64,000 nucleotides of DNA from Acetobacter musti (lineage in GTDB: Bacteria; Pseudomonadota; Alphaproteobacteria; Acetobacterales; Acetobacteraceae): assembly GCF_011516835.1 (NCBI RefSeq), contig NZ_WOTB01000006.1:62001-126000 (forward strand), in the 5' to 3' direction. The first letter of the stretch is position 1, and each line of letters starts with the position of its first letter. The position numbers and the translations under genes are program-made. This document shows positions 1 to 8,955 of the stretch, piece after piece. The notes beneath the pieces are model-generated. The model was given only the letters and a program-made list of their open reading frames with translations. It ran no database searches and was not told the origin of the DNA.

Positions 1-2
1 GC

Positions 3-386
3 GCGGACACCACAGCACAGAAAATCGGCTCGGCTGTGATGTCGGCGGCAACGCTCGAACGCCCGTTCGCCCTCAACCAGGCCATTCTCGGATGCCGTCC
101 CGGCGGAATTGTCTCAATGCCAGGCGTTTACGCCGGCGCCCTGGGACCGGTGATGATCGGCGCTCTCATGAACAAGGGCCTGACCCTGCGCACAGGACAG
201 ACGCGCGTCCAGAAATATCTCGCGCCTCTGCTCGAACGTATCCGGAAAGGCGAAATCGATCCTTCCTTTGTCATCAGCCACCGTTCCGCCAGTCTCGAAG
301 ACGGTCCTGAACTTTACAAAAAATTCCGCGACAAAACCGATTACTGCACAAAAGTCGTCTTCAGACCCCATGGTGTCGCAGCATAA
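3..386 (+). CDS. Zinc-dependent alcohol dehydrogenase, C-terminal part (5' truncated by window)
   Basis: The reading frame is already open at the left edge, so only the last ~127 codons are visible. The fragment resembles the C-terminal nucleotide-binding half of the zinc-dependent medium-chain dehydrogenases related to formaldehyde and alcohol dehydrogenase. Family-like stretches are [20 protein letters not shown], then [17 protein letters not shown], then the end pattern [10 protein letters not shown]. Catalytic zinc ligands would lie upstream and cannot be checked. Substrate is unknown; this branch includes many broad alcohol and aldehyde oxidoreductases. No other gene follows closely. A candidate hairpin with a T run lies about 165 bases downstream. 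Confidence 0.8.
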   Translation, partial: ADTTAQKIGSAVMSAATLERPFALNQAILGCRPGGIVSMPGVYAGALGPVMIGALMNKGLTLRTGQTRVQKYLAPLLERIRKGEIDPSFVISHRSASLEDGPELYKKFRDKTDYCTKVVFRPHGVAA

Positions 387-821
387 GATAATCGTCCCCG
401 TACCCGGCAAAATGCAGCGACCACGTTCCGTCCGGAAATAAAAGAATTCAGAAATATTCTGTTCTCAGAAGAAAAACCTGTCCACTTTCCTGAAATAAAC
501 AATCCGGCTCGCCCGGACCGGTTGCGGGTCAGACAATCAGTCAGCCCGCGCCGGAATAAGCCTCATCATTTCCTATCCGGCTTTTTCTTATCAGCATGAT
601 CTGAAACCCGCCATGAAATTTCCGGTGGAAAACCGATCAGCGAATTACCTGCCTGACGGGAAGACGCCTTCAGGCTCCATCTTCTCCCGTCCGGGCCACC
701 GAAGAAATCCCTCACACAGGTCGTCCCGTCACATCACCCTGAAAAAACAAAACCTTTTTCAAAACTTCCGAACACGGTGCGGCGTTGGGACAGCATCGAA
801 TAAGCAAAGGAAAAATATATC
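387..821. other. Intergenic stretch, no convincing gene
   Basis: No open frame here has plausible codon use, and no tRNA-like cloverleaf was noticed. It holds a candidate terminator (550-587). The last bases carry a purine-rich Shine-Dalgarno stretch (GCAAAGGAAAA, near 804-814) for the 23-codon gene at 822. The stretch from 730 to 770 is A/T-rich compared with its surroundings and could carry a promoter, but no clear -35/-10 pair was found. Confidence 0.5.
550..587 (+). terminator. Possible intrinsic terminator
   Basis: GCCGGA (550-555) can pair with TCCGGC (576-581), followed directly by TTTTTCTT. The loop is long (about 20 bases) and the stem short, so this is only a candidate. It would end transcription from the dehydrogenase gene upstream. 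Confidence 0.35.
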
Positions 822-893
822 ATGCCAATTCTGCTCTGGCTTCTCGGGGTGCCACTCCCCCTGATCCTCATCATCTTCCTCTTTTTCCGATGA
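822..893 (+). CDS. 23-residue hydrophobic membrane peptide
   Basis: An ATG preceded by an AAAGGA Shine-Dalgarno stretch opens a 23-codon frame starting MPILLWLLGVPLPLI and ending in FLFFR. It is almost entirely hydrophobic with a Pro-rich middle, consistent with one short membrane span. Its stop codon TGA overlaps the ATG at 890 of the next gene in the pattern ATGA, a classic translational-coupling arrangement. I recall similar MPILLWLLG-type small proteins in proteobacteria, without known function. The good ribosome site, the hydrophobic composition and the overlap support it being translated, although it is very short. Confidence 0.6.
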   Translation: MPILLWLLGVPLPLILIIFLFFR

Positions 894-1759
894 TCGGACC
901 CGCTATGACAAAAGATATTGAGACACCGGCGCTTTTGCGCGCCGGCATATCCTGGCCCGCTGTTTCAGGAGGCGCCTTCGTCGCGGCGGCCGTATCCATT
1001 ATGCTGATCAGCCTCGGAGCCGGCTTCGGCTTCTCCGCTGTCTCCCCGGAAGCAGGGAATAATCCGTCAGCATTCACATTCACCGTGTGGGCGGCAATCT
1101 GGCTGATCGTCGTCCAGTGGATCTCATCGTTTTTCGGCGGCTATCTCGCCGGACGGCTCCGCGCACCACTCCTCTCAGCCCATTCGCGCGAAGTCATGTT
1201 CCGCGACACCGCCGGCGGCTTCGTCGCATGGGCCGTCGCCGTCGTCTTTACGGCTGCCATCATCGGCTCCGGCGCTTTTTCCCTCGCGGGAAGCGCCGGC
1301 AAAGCCTCAGGACATATCGCTGCGGCTGCCGTTTCAAAAAATACGGATATGCCATCAGGCTATATGCTCGATGCCCTGTTCCGTCCGGCCCAGCCCGACA
1401 ACGTCACCGGCAATGCCTCAGAAGGCAAAAACCCGGCCCCGGAAGCCGCGCGTATCCTGGCGACAGCAGCCACCGGAAGCATCAGCCCTCAGGACCGCGA
1501 CTATCTGACAAAACTCGTGGCCGCCCGCACCGGAACCTCCGCGGAGGATGCCGGACAACGTGTCGACCGGGCCATCGCAATGGAAAACGAAGCCATCAGT
1601 AAAGCGAAACACGCCGCCGAGCTCGCACGGAAAGCAGCCGCGTCGCTCGCTTTCTACACTTTCTTCTCCATGCTGGTCGGCGCGTTCATCGCCTGTGTCG
1701 CAGGCGCCATCGGCGGCCGGCAGCGCGACGCCCTGCAGAGAACTGAAGCGGAGTTCTGA
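890..1759 (+). CDS. Polytopic membrane protein of unknown function
   Basis: A 289-residue protein. Predicted membrane segments lie near residues 18-45 (begins ISWPAVSGGAFVAAAVS), 60-85, 100-130 and 255-283 (FYTFFSMLVGAFIACVAGAIGG, split by glycines). A polar stretch of about 120 residues rich in Ala, Glu and Lys lies between the third and fourth segments. I chose the ATG at 890 because it overlaps the stop of the upstream micro-gene; the ATG at 905 (MTKDIETPALLRAG) is an equally possible start. The N-terminal pattern recurs in uncharacterised alphaproteobacterial membrane proteins. No catalytic motif is visible. The final GGRQRDALQR tail should be cytoplasmic. Confidence 0.75.
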   Translation: MIGPAMTKDIETPALLRAGISWPAVSGGAFVAAAVSIMLISLGAGFGFSAVSPEAGNNPSAFTFTVWAAIWLIVVQWISSFFGGYLAGRLRAPLLSAHSREVMFRDTAGGFVAWAVAVVFTAAIIGSGAFSLAGSAGKASGHIAAAAVSKNTDMPSGYMLDALFRPAQPDNVTGNASEGKNPAPEAARILATAATGSISPQDRDYLTKLVAARTGTSAEDAGQRVDRAIAMENEAISKAKHAAELARKAAASLAFYTFFSMLVGAFIACVAGAIGGRQRDALQRTEAEF

Positions 1760-1868
1760 AATCCGAAAAACCCTGACTCTGAAAACCCTGGCGACAGCGG
1801 CAACATCCGCTCCGCCAGGTCAGACTCCCGGACCGGATGCAGAGAGCTTTCGCCAGCAGGAGAGCATA

Positions 1869-2369
1869 GTGGACAGGCCGGTCACCAGCGATATGTCCGC
1901 ACAGAGTCCGTATCAGAATACCGACCTGCTCCACTTCTGCCGCTCGGAAATAAGATTCGAAAGTGAGATGGTGGGCGTCCGGCTGAGCGCCCTCGTCAAC
2001 TCACAGTCCTTTCTCGTCATTGCATACGCAACCTCAATGACAACCTCCGCATCCCGCTGGGGAAACGCCCTGTTCCTCCTCATTCCGCCTCTCCTCTCCG
2101 CGCTCGGTTTCGTCCTTGCACTCCTCGCCTGGCCTGGAATTCGCGCGGCTTACGCGGCGATCGGGAAATGGGAAGAAAAGGAAGCTGAACTCCACCGCCA
2201 AAGTCAGCATCTGTCGGCCTTCTCTCTGGCGTCCAGCGACCCCGACGCCCGGGCAACGCTCCGCCGCGGCCAGGAAGGCGCCCGGTTTGCCCTTTGCGCA
2301 CCCGGCATCTTCCTCGCCACCTGGTGTCTGTTCGGGTATCTCCCTTTTTATCTCTGTTATTTTCATTAA
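1869..2369 (+). CDS. Small two-span membrane protein of unknown function
   Basis: A 166-residue protein if the GTG at 1869 is used, which has AGGAG six bases upstream; an ATG at 1893 (MSAQSPYQNTDLL) is the alternative. It shows a polar N-terminus, a membrane segment from the mid-80s (NALFLLIPPLLSALGFVL), a charged Glu/Lys-rich loop (IGKWEEKEAELHRQSQ), and a final hydrophobic hairpin (ATWCLFGYLPFYLCYFH) reaching the C-terminus. No family is recognised. It sits 109 bases downstream of the preceding membrane-protein gene on the same strand and may be co-transcribed with it. The frame stays open upstream through the previous gene, but that part reads as a shadow of it. Confidence 0.6.
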   Translation: MDRPVTSDMSAQSPYQNTDLLHFCRSEIRFESEMVGVRLSALVNSQSFLVIAYATSMTTSASRWGNALFLLIPPLLSALGFVLALLAWPGIRAAYAAIGKWEEKEAELHRQSQHLSAFSLASSDPDARATLRRGQEGARFALCAPGIFLATWCLFGYLPFYLCYFH

Positions 2370-2634
2370 CAGACGCGCCGCTCGTTCACGCCCCCGCAAT
2401 ACATCGCCGTGCACGATCAGCGAATACACCGCCTCATCCGCAAAAAGACCTTTACCCATTCCACTCCAGGTCGCCTCAGATCCAGGCACAAAAAAACCAT
2501 ACTCCCGCCCGGCACAGGGTCCGCGCCATCCCGTTTGCAGAACGCCGCTCCCACCCATAAAAAGAACCCCCACCAAAAGAACCTCACGCCACCTGCACCC
2601 GGCCGCCAGCAGAAAAGCCCCCGTTCCGCCCCGC

Positions 2635-4491
2635 ATGAGCACCATCGACGCCGCCTTCCTCGACGAACTCCGGGCCCGCACCCCGATCGCCCCCCTGATC
2701 GGCCGCCGCGTGAAGCTCACCCGCTCGGGCCGGAACTGGAAAGGCTGCTGCCCCTTCCACGGCGAAAAAACACCGTCCTTCTACGTCTATGACGACCACT
2801 ATCACTGCTTCGGCTGCGGCGTGCATGGCGACGTCATCAGCTTCGTCATGCAGCTTGAGGGAAAATCTTTCCCGGAAGCCGTCGAAAACCTCGCCGCCGA
2901 AGCCGGCCTCGAAGTCCCGAAAGCCACCCCGCAGGCCCGCGCCCAGGCCGTCCGGGCGAAAACCCTCGGCGACGTGCTCGACGCCGCCCAGCAGCTCTGG
3001 ACCCACGCCCTTCACGAGCCGGAAGGCCGCCCCGGTCTCGATTACCTCCGCAAACGCGGCCTGACCGACGAGACCATCGCCACCTTCGGTCTCGGCTGGG
3101 CCAGCGACCGGCGCGGCGCCCTCGTTTCCGCCATGCGCGAACAGAACATCACCCCGGAAGCCCTCGCCGAAGCCGGCCTGATGAGCACCGATGAGGAAGG
3201 CCGCCCGAAAGGCGAACTCTTCTGGGGCCGCGTCACCTTCCCGATCCGCGACCGGAGAGGCGATATCGTCTCCTTCGGCGGCCGCATCCTCGGTGACCGC
3301 CAGCCCAAATACCTCAACGGCCCCGAAACCGCGCTCTTCTCCAAACGCCGCCTGCTCTTCGGCCTCGACCGCGCCCGCGCCGCCATCCGCGCCCCCCGCC
3401 CGAAAGGCGCCGCCCCCGTCGAAGCCGTCGTCGTCGAAGGCTACATGGACGTCATCGCCCTGCATCAGGCAGGCTTTCCCGGCGCCGTCGCCCCGCTCGG
3501 CACCGCCCTGACACCCGAGCAGCTCGAAATCCTCTGGCAGGTCGCCCCCAGCCCCATCCTCTGCTTCGACGGCGACGCCGCCGGCCGCCGCGCCGCCATC
3601 AAAGCCGCCGAAACCACCCTCCCGCTGCTCTCCACCGAACGCGGCCTGCGCTTCTGCATGCTTCCGGAAGGCGAGGACCCCGACAGCCTCAGCCGCACAA
3701 AAGGCCGCGCCGCCGTCGAACAGCTCTTCGCCGGCGCCCGCCCGCTCGCAGACGTCCTGTTCGACCTCCTCGCCGAGGGCACCCCGCAAAACCCCACCCC
3801 CGAACAGCGCGCCACTCTCCGCTCCCGCCTCGTCGAGGCCGCCGGGAAAATCGCCGACAAATCGCTCGCCGGCGAATACCGCTCCTCTCTGCTCGACCGT
3901 TTCTTCCAGACCTACCGGGGCAGGAAAGGGGGCAGGCCCGGCAAAAACGGCAACTCCTTCACCCCCTCCGCAGGTCCGTCAGTTCCCTTCGTTCCCCTCG
4001 ACGCCGGCGCCGCCAAACTCGCTCTGCTCACCGCCCTGGTCCTGCGCTACCCCCGCCTGACCGGCAGCGTCGCCGACGCCTGGTGCCAGCTCGATCTTCC
4101 GCAGGACCTCGCCGAACTCCGCAGCGCCATCCTCGACAGCACCGCCTCCGGCACCATGCTCGACGACCATCCCGACGAGGAAACCGCCTTCACCCGCATG
4201 ATGGACGCCCTCGGCGAGCAGGGCCTCGGAGCCCGGGCCGAAGCCCTGCTCCGTACCGCCTGCCTGAGAAAACCCGGCAGGCAGGTCGATGACGGGCTGA
4301 TGGAGTCGCCGCCGGAAGTCCGGTGGTGGCATTTCTATGCCGCAACGAATCGCGCCGCCTTCGAGGCCGACATCGCCCGCGATACCGAAGCCTGGACGCG
4401 CGAAGGACTGGACCCGGCGCAATGGGACAGGTTGAAACTCCGTCTCGAAGCCCTCGCATCGCTGCGCCGCCTGGAGGACGGCTCTTACTGA
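2635..4491 (+). CDS. dnaG: DNA primase DnaG
   Basis: Makes the RNA primers for lagging-strand synthesis at the replication fork, working with the DnaB helicase. It is 618 residues, usual for the family. The N-terminal zinc-ribbon shows CPFH then CFGCGVHGD (residues ~40-65), the CHC2-type fingerprint. The catalytic core has the GWASDRRGAL region. The Toprim domain (from ~residue 260) carries VVVEGYMDVIAL and the acidic motif CFDGDAAGRRA that binds metal. The rest is the helicase-interaction domain. The ATG at 2635 (MSTIDAAFLDELRART) is chosen by family start; no clear Shine-Dalgarno sequence precedes it, and the frame is open for about 500 bases upstream without family similarity. It precedes rpoD as in many proteobacteria. 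Confidence 0.97.
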   Translation: MSTIDAAFLDELRARTPIAPLIGRRVKLTRSGRNWKGCCPFHGEKTPSFYVYDDHYHCFGCGVHGDVISFVMQLEGKSFPEAVENLAAEAGLEVPKATPQARAQAVRAKTLGDVLDAAQQLWTHALHEPEGRPGLDYLRKRGLTDETIATFGLGWASDRRGALVSAMREQNITPEALAEAGLMSTDEEGRPKGELFWGRVTFPIRDRRGDIVSFGGRILGDRQPKYLNGPETALFSKRRLLFGLDRARAAIRAPRPKGAAPVEAVVVEGYMDVIALHQAGFPGAVAPLGTALTPEQLEILWQVAPSPILCFDGDAAGRRAAIKAAETTLPLLSTERGLRFCMLPEGEDPDSLSRTKGRAAVEQLFAGARPLADVLFDLLAEGTPQNPTPEQRATLRSRLVEAAGKIADKSLAGEYRSSLLDRFFQTYRGRKGGRPGKNGNSFTPSAGPSVPFVPLDAGAAKLALLTALVLRYPRLTGSVADAWCQLDLPQDLAELRSAILDSTASGTMLDDHPDEETAFTRMMDALGEQGLGARAEALLRTACLRKPGRQVDDGLMESPPEVRWWHFYAATNRAAFEADIARDTEAWTREGLDPAQWDRLKLRLEALASLRRLEDGSY

Positions 4492-4669
4492 AAACCGGCC
4501 GGAAACCCGGTGTCGGAAATACGCACGGAAACCGGAACGAAAAGCCGGACAAAAATCTGGTGCGGAAAAAAACCACGGACAGCGCGGAAACGTTTGGCCG
4601 TAACGGAACCAGGTCTTGACTTCCGGGCCCGGATCGACCACCTCCACGCTATCAAATTCAAATTGAGTG

Positions 4670-4675
4670 TATAAT
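4670..4675 (+). promoter_or_regulatory. Candidate -10 box (TATAAT) upstream of rpoD
   Basis: A perfect TATAAT lies 53 bases before the chosen rpoD start in a locally A/T-rich pocket. No good -35 box lies 16-18 bases upstream. A TTGACT (4616-4621) exists but is about 48 bases from this -10 box, too far to pair with it, so the promoter is only partly supported. Confidence 0.4.
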
Positions 4676-4727
4676 TGTACTGCGTTCTCACTTCGGAGAA
4701 ATGCGGACACGGGGAGATATTCCGGGA

Positions 4728-6719
4728 ATGGCGACAAAGACTGCTGCTGGCACTGCCGCGACATCCGGGGATCAGGACGGCGATACCGCGCTCCTCGATA
4801 CCCAGTCCGGCGCCGTCAAACGCCTGATCGCCAAAGGTCGTGAGCGCGGTTACATCACCTTCGACGAGCTCAACGCCGTCCTCCCGCAGGACCAGATGTC
4901 CTCCGAACAGATCGAGGACGTGATGGCCGTGCTGTCCGAAATGGGCATCCAGGTCGTCGAGAACGAAGACAACGAAGACTCGGACAGCACCGAGGAAAAG
5001 GCCGCCGAAACCGAGGACGAGGAAGAAGAGGCCGAAGCCGAGGCGGAAGCCGGCCCGGAAGGCGCGCCGACCCGCGGAAATGTGAGCGAGAACGCCGGCC
5101 GCACCGATGATCCCGTCCGCATGTATCTGCGCGAAATGGGCTCGGTCGAACTGCTGTCCCGCGAAGGCGAAATCGCCATCGCCAAGCGCATCGAGGCCGG
5201 CCGCGACGAAATGATCGGCGGCCTCTGCGAGAGCCCGCTCACCTTCCGCGCCATCATCTCCTGGCATGAACGCCTCAAGGTCGGCGACATGCTCCTGCGT
5301 GACATCGTCGATCTGGAAGCCATGCAGGCCGAAGCCAACGGCCTCGAAGGCGTGCCGGGCGAAGGCGACGACCCGGATGCCGCGGACGCCAAGGCGGACG
5401 ACACGGACGACACCGAGGAAGCCGAAGGCGGCGAAGGGGAGGGCAGCGGCCTGTCCCTTTCCGCCCTGGAAGAAAAACTCAAGCCCGACATCCTCATCCA
5501 GTTCGACGAAATCGAGCCGCTCTACGACCGGCTGCAGAAAATGCAGAACAGCCGTATCGAAGCGCTCGTCGCCGGTGAAGAGACAACCGACAAGATCGAG
5601 AAAGCCTATCTCCAGCTCCGCTCCGAACTGGTCGCGAAGGTCGAGCAGGTCCATCTGCACAACAACCGTATCGAGGAACTGGTTATGCAGCTCAAGGAGC
5701 TGTTCCAGAACCTCAACATGCTCGAAGGGCGGATGCTTCGCCTCGCGGAAAGCTGCAAGGTGTCGCGCGAAGACTTCCTGATCAAATACCGCCATAACGA
5801 AATCGATCCCGGCTGGATGGACATGATCGCCACCCTGCCGGGCAAAGGCTGGAAGAACCTCGTCGCGAAACACGCCGACACCATGGCCGACCTCCGCAGC
5901 CAGGTCGCGGAACTCGCCCAGGACACCGGCCTCTCGGTCAGCGAATTCCGCCGCGTCTACGCCACCGTCGCCCGCGGCGAACGCGATTCCGCCCGCGCCA
6001 AGAAAGAGATGATCGAGGCCAACCTGCGTCTCGTGATCTCGATCGCCAAGAAATACACCAATCGCGGCCTGCAGTTCCTCGACCTCATCCAGGAAGGCAA
6101 TATCGGCCTGATGAAGGCGGTCGATAAGTTCGAATACCGGCGCGGCTACAAATTCTCGACCTACGCCACCTGGTGGATCAGACAGGCCATCACCCGCTCG
6201 ATCGCCGATCAGGCCCGCACCATCCGTATCCCAGTGCACATGATCGAAACGATCAACAAGCTGGTCCGCACCTCGCGCCAGATGCTGCACGAAATCGGAC
6301 GCGAGCCCGCGCCGGAAGAACTGGCCGAAAAACTTGGCATGCCGCTGGAAAAGGTCCGCAAGGTCCTCAAGATCGCCAAGGAGCCGATCTCCCTCGAAAC
6401 CCCGATCGGTGACGAGGAAGACAGCCATCTCGGTGACTTCATCGAGGACAAGAGCGCCGTCATCCCGCTCGACGCCGCGATCCAGACCAATCTGCGCGAA
6501 GCCACCACCCGCGTCCTCGCCTCCCTCACTCCCCGTGAGGAACGCGTCCTGCGCATGCGCTTCGGCATCGGCATGAACACCGATCACACGCTTGAGGAAG
6601 TCGGGCAGCAGTTCAACGTCACCCGCGAACGTATCCGCCAGATCGAAGCCAAGGCCCTGCGCAAACTCAAACACCCGAGCCGCAGCCGTAAACTCCGCTC
6701 CTTCCTCGACGACAGCTGA
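4728..6719 (+). CDS. rpoD: RNA polymerase primary sigma factor RpoD (sigma-70)
   Basis: Directs RNA polymerase to housekeeping promoters. It is 663 residues. Region 1.1 is near the N-terminus ([20 protein letters not shown]), followed by an acidic Glu-rich linker. Region 1.2 starts at [21 protein letters not shown] large non-conserved region carries another acidic patch. Regions 2.1-2.4 contain [40 protein letters not shown] and [20 protein letters not shown]. Region 4 ends with the helix-turn-helix [20 protein letters not shown]. The ATG at 4728 is chosen because GGGGAG lies 11 bases upstream; an earlier ATG at 4701 would add nine residues but has its purine run too close. It is 236 bases downstream of dnaG. 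Confidence 0.97.
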   Translation: MATKTAAGTAATSGDQDGDTALLDTQSGAVKRLIAKGRERGYITFDELNAVLPQDQMSSEQIEDVMAVLSEMGIQVVENEDNEDSDSTEEKAAETEDEEEEAEAEAEAGPEGAPTRGNVSENAGRTDDPVRMYLREMGSVELLSREGEIAIAKRIEAGRDEMIGGLCESPLTFRAIISWHERLKVGDMLLRDIVDLEAMQAEANGLEGVPGEGDDPDAADAKADDTDDTEEAEGGEGEGSGLSLSALEEKLKPDILIQFDEIEPLYDRLQKMQNSRIEALVAGEETTDKIEKAYLQLRSELVAKVEQVHLHNNRIEELVMQLKELFQNLNMLEGRMLRLAESCKVSREDFLIKYRHNEIDPGWMDMIATLPGKGWKNLVAKHADTMADLRSQVAELAQDTGLSVSEFRRVYATVARGERDSARAKKEMIEANLRLVISIAKKYTNRGLQFLDLIQEGNIGLMKAVDKFEYRRGYKFSTYATWWIRQAITRSIADQARTIRIPVHMIETINKLVRTSRQMLHEIGREPAPEELAEKLGMPLEKVRKVLKIAKEPISLETPIGDEEDSHLGDFIEDKSAVIPLDAAIQTNLREATTRVLASLTPREERVLRMRFGIGMNTDHTLEEVGQQFNVTRERIRQIEAKALRKLKHPSRSRKLRSFLDDS

Positions 6720-6723
6720 GCCC

Positions 6724-7302
6724 ATGTCAGCCCGGATGACGCCGGCGAACACAACCACCCGGGCAATCGTGGACGTCACCTTCATGGAGATGCGCCATCC
6801 GCCCGCCACGCCGGCGCCGCACCTGCCGGCCGGATGGAGCATCACCCACGAGCCCCGTCCGTCCGTCGCGTTCTACCGTGAACTCTATGACCGCGTCGGC
6901 CGGGATTACTGCTGGTGGATGCGCCAGGTCCTCCCGGACGCCGAACTCGCCGGCATTCTCGCCGAACCCGGCCGCCGCGTCTTCCTGCTAAGGGAAGGCA
7001 AGGATCTCCGGGGTTTCTTCGAACTCGAAAACCAGCCGTGGAACATCATCAACCTGGCCTATTTCGGCCTGTTCCCGGACGCCATCGGACACGGAACCGG
7101 CCGCATATTCCTGAGCAACGCCATCGAAATTGCCTGGGCCAGCCGCCCGGCCCGCGTCACGGTCAACACCTGCAACGCCGATCATCCCCGCGCGCTGCCG
7201 GCTTATCTCAAAGCCGGGTTCGAAATCCGGAATGTCGTCCGCGAAATCTGGGACATCCCCGACCGCCTCGGTCTCACCATCCCCGATCGCCTGCGCGCCT
7301 GA
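6724..7302 (+). CDS. GNAT family N-acetyltransferase
   Basis: About 192 residues from the ATG at 6724, which is four bases after the rpoD stop, so it is probably read through from rpoD. Later ATGs at 6736 and 6784 are possible. The layout is GNAT-like: FYRELYDRVGRDYCWWMRQV near the N-terminus, a beta strand run RRVFLLREGKDLRGFFEL, then INLAYFGLFPDAIGHGTGR, which resembles the acetyl-CoA-binding loop with G-x-G-x-G/R. The end has TVNTCNADHPRALPAYLKAG, the usual late GNAT motif (peptide turned by a Pro-Ala-Leu helix). Acceptor substrate unknown. Confidence 0.75.
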   Translation: MSARMTPANTTTRAIVDVTFMEMRHPPATPAPHLPAGWSITHEPRPSVAFYRELYDRVGRDYCWWMRQVLPDAELAGILAEPGRRVFLLREGKDLRGFFELENQPWNIINLAYFGLFPDAIGHGTGRIFLSNAIEIAWASRPARVTVNTCNADHPRALPAYLKAGFEIRNVVREIWDIPDRLGLTIPDRLRA

Positions 7303-7370
7303 CATAGCCGGACCGGAACAAAGGCACTCCCGGACAAGGCTGTTTATGCGCTTTGCAGACACGTCTGGAG

Positions 7371-7438
7371 CAGGTTTTCGGGGCTTTGCCCCAAACCCCA
7401 CAAAAGGGCACAGCCCCTTTGATCCTGATCTGTAAAAT
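7371..7438 (+). repeat. GC-rich hairpin repeat (family B), copy 1
   Basis: GGGGCTTTGCCCCAAACCCC followed by AAAAGGGCACAGCCCCTTTG and then GATCCTGATCTGT. It matches elements near 11816-11890, 46850-46905 and 59432-59494 (reverse). Two small G/C hairpins (GGGGCTTTGCCCC; AAAGGGGC-like arms) make it a likely RNA-structured or terminator-like unit. It lies 68 bases after the acetyltransferase stop, in a 464-base gap that also holds the MITE-like copy next door. Confidence 0.65.
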
Positions 7439-7577
7439 CAGGCGAGACAGAGCAGGCGTCATGCGCGCAGCACGCCTTATGCGTGCCGACCACCATCAAG
7501 GTGGAAGGCAGAGCCCGAAATAGATAAACACCAGAAAAAGCCAGTCGCCATCGCCCTATGCGGAATTCTCAGAGGCT

Positions 7578-7760
7578 GTTTATAAGCCTTAAATGCACAA
7601 AAATTCTTACGTCAAACTGATAATGTTATGTTTTTTAAGACCCACTTACCTCGCCATTCCAGTTTTCAAAAAGACGGCATTCCCTGAATCTCTCCCAAAA
7701 AAGCGTCACCAGAAACATCTTTATAATTTAAAGGATATTTCACAAGCAGGCCTTTGAAAC
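7578..7760 (-). repeat. MITE-like element (family A), degenerate copy
   Basis: Terminal inverted repeats are GTTTATAAGCCT (7578-7589) and AGGCCTTTGAAAC (7748-7760). Inside the left end, TAAATGCACAAAAATTCT matches, in reverse, the right end of the copy at 21830-22072. Inside the right end, TTTATAATTTAAAGG and GCGTCACCAGAAAC match the copy at 57588-57705. The hairpin core seen in the other copies is decayed here (AAAAAGACGGCATTCCCTGA). It ends seven bases from the stop of the methyltransferase gene. Confidence 0.6.
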
Positions 7761-7766
7761 AGACAC

Positions 7767-8492
7767 TTATTTCTGAACGGCGATCAGCGCCATCATCGGC
7801 CGGTCCATCTCATCACACAGCGCCGGCATCTCCTCCAGCTGCGCCGCCGTCGGCGACCATTCCTGAAGCTCGCGAAACGTAAACCCCGACGCCACCAGCG
7901 TGTTCAGCGTCGTGGCCAGAGTCCGGTGCTGCTTGACGACACCCTTCGCCAGCCAGTCCGTCCTGCGCTCCCCCTCCACCGCGTAATGATCGACAGGCCA
8001 GCTCCGCCCGTCCTCCCGCATCACCCAGTCCAGTCTTCGGGACGCCATGTAAATGGGATGCTCAATAGTGAATACAAAATGAGCCCCCGGCGTGAGAGCC
8101 CGGAACACCATGCGAACCAGCCTGCCGAAATCGACAATGTAGTGAAAAACCAGAGAACTGTAGGCAAAGTCGAACGCCCCCGCCGGCAGCTCCAGCGATT
8201 CAAGATCAGCCGTCACATATTCAACCGCTGCATCGCGTGTCTCCGCCTTCGCCCGCGCCAGCATGTTCTCCGACAGATCCACGCCAAGCACATGCGCCGC
8301 TCCATGCGTCCGCGCCCATCGGGAAAACCATCCAAACCCGCACCCCAGATCAGCGACACGCCGCCCCGCCAGATCCGGAAGCATCGCCCGGATCGCCGCC
8401 CATTCCGGCGCCCCGTCAAGCCCGTGAACCGAACGGCCAAGCTGGCTGTACCCCGCAAAGAATTCAGCCGTATCATAAATGTTCTGCGCCAT
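7767..8492 (-). CDS. Class I SAM-dependent methyltransferase
   Basis: A 241-residue soluble methyltransferase. The start (MAQNIYDTAEFFAGYSQLGR) has GGAGAGAGAA immediately upstream; the longer open frame beyond it is low-complexity and unlikely to be coding. Motif I is VADLGCGFGWFSRWA (residues ~45-60), with the acidic motif II LGVDLSENML and motif post-I/III region EYVTADLESLELPAGAFD. FTIEHPIYM and the C-terminal GFTFRELQEWSPTAAQL suit the Methyltransf_11/UbiE-like group. The acceptor is not evident, and the neighbours give no pathway clue. Confidence 0.85.
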   Translation of the reverse strand: MAQNIYDTAEFFAGYSQLGRSVHGLDGAPEWAAIRAMLPDLAGRRVADLGCGFGWFSRWARTHGAAHVLGVDLSENMLARAKAETRDAAVEYVTADLESLELPAGAFDFAYSSLVFHYIVDFGRLVRMVFRALTPGAHFVFTIEHPIYMASRRLDWVMREDGRSWPVDHYAVEGERRTDWLAKGVVKQHRTLATTLNTLVASGFTFRELQEWSPTAAQLEEMPALCDEMDRPMMALIAVQK

Positions 8493-8955
8493 TTCTCTCT
8501 CCGTCGGAGCACCGGTGAACAGGGCAGGGAAGGAACAGGGAAGGAACAGGACAGAAAAGCAGCCCGGCCGGAACCCATATCCGCCACGATCCGGGATGCT
8601 ATGCGCGGCCGCTCCGCCATTCAATGCCGGTCCGCAACAAACCGGCACATCACCACTTCATCAGCCTCTCCGGTCCGGACCGTTCCGTTCTCCAAAGAAA
8701 CGAAAAAAGCTTTTATCAGAATAAATAATTCCCATTACAGACAGACCACGCGACCCGCCCGGACAAAAGCGTTCAGCCGGATTCAGAATGTAAAACACCT
8801 CCGGCCGGCCTGAAGACGCACCCGCAACCACACCGGCAAAAATATATTCCGGAACAGGAAAAAATCAGGACAGCAAGAGCATCTCCGCTGTTCCCTCACT
8901 CCCGGCCGTACTCTATCCGTCATCCCGGCACACTGGCCGTGCGTAAGAAGAGATC
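8493..8955. other. Intergenic stretch between divergent genes
   Basis: No convincing gene. It lies between the methyltransferase start (minus strand) and the membrane-protein start (plus strand), so promoters for both should be here. Close to 8514-8552 there is a short tandem array of GGGAAGGAACAGG-type units that includes one GGGCAGGG octamer (8522-8529). An A/T-rich patch at 8685-8735 is the best place for a promoter, but no clear boxes were identified. Confidence 0.5.

Noticed and set aside
387-821. tRNA or small RNA gene in the first large gap
   Set aside because: No cloverleaf arms, no CCA-ready acceptor stem, and only a weak terminator-like hairpin.
2034-2720. Long minus-strand frame opposite the dnaG start, with a plausible stretch REYGFFVPGSEATWSGMGKG
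   Set aside because: Its 3' half is a shadow of the 166-residue membrane protein, it overlaps the dnaG start, and no ribosome site or family was found. The part between 2370 and 2634 looked protein-like but is too short to decide.
4616-4675. TTGACT (4616) and TATAAT (4670) as a promoter pair for rpoD
   Set aside because: The two boxes are about 48 bases apart, far from the 16-18 needed; only the -10 box was kept.
4485-6845. Minus-strand open frame of 786 codons opposite rpoD
   Set aside because: Phe/Asp/Gly-rich mirror of the highly GC-biased rpoD frame; no domain, and rpoD is unambiguous.
8681-8730. A possible fifth MITE-like fragment (CTTTTATCAGA shared with the 51.7 kb copy)
   Set aside because: Only 11 matching bases in an A/T-rich patch; likely chance.
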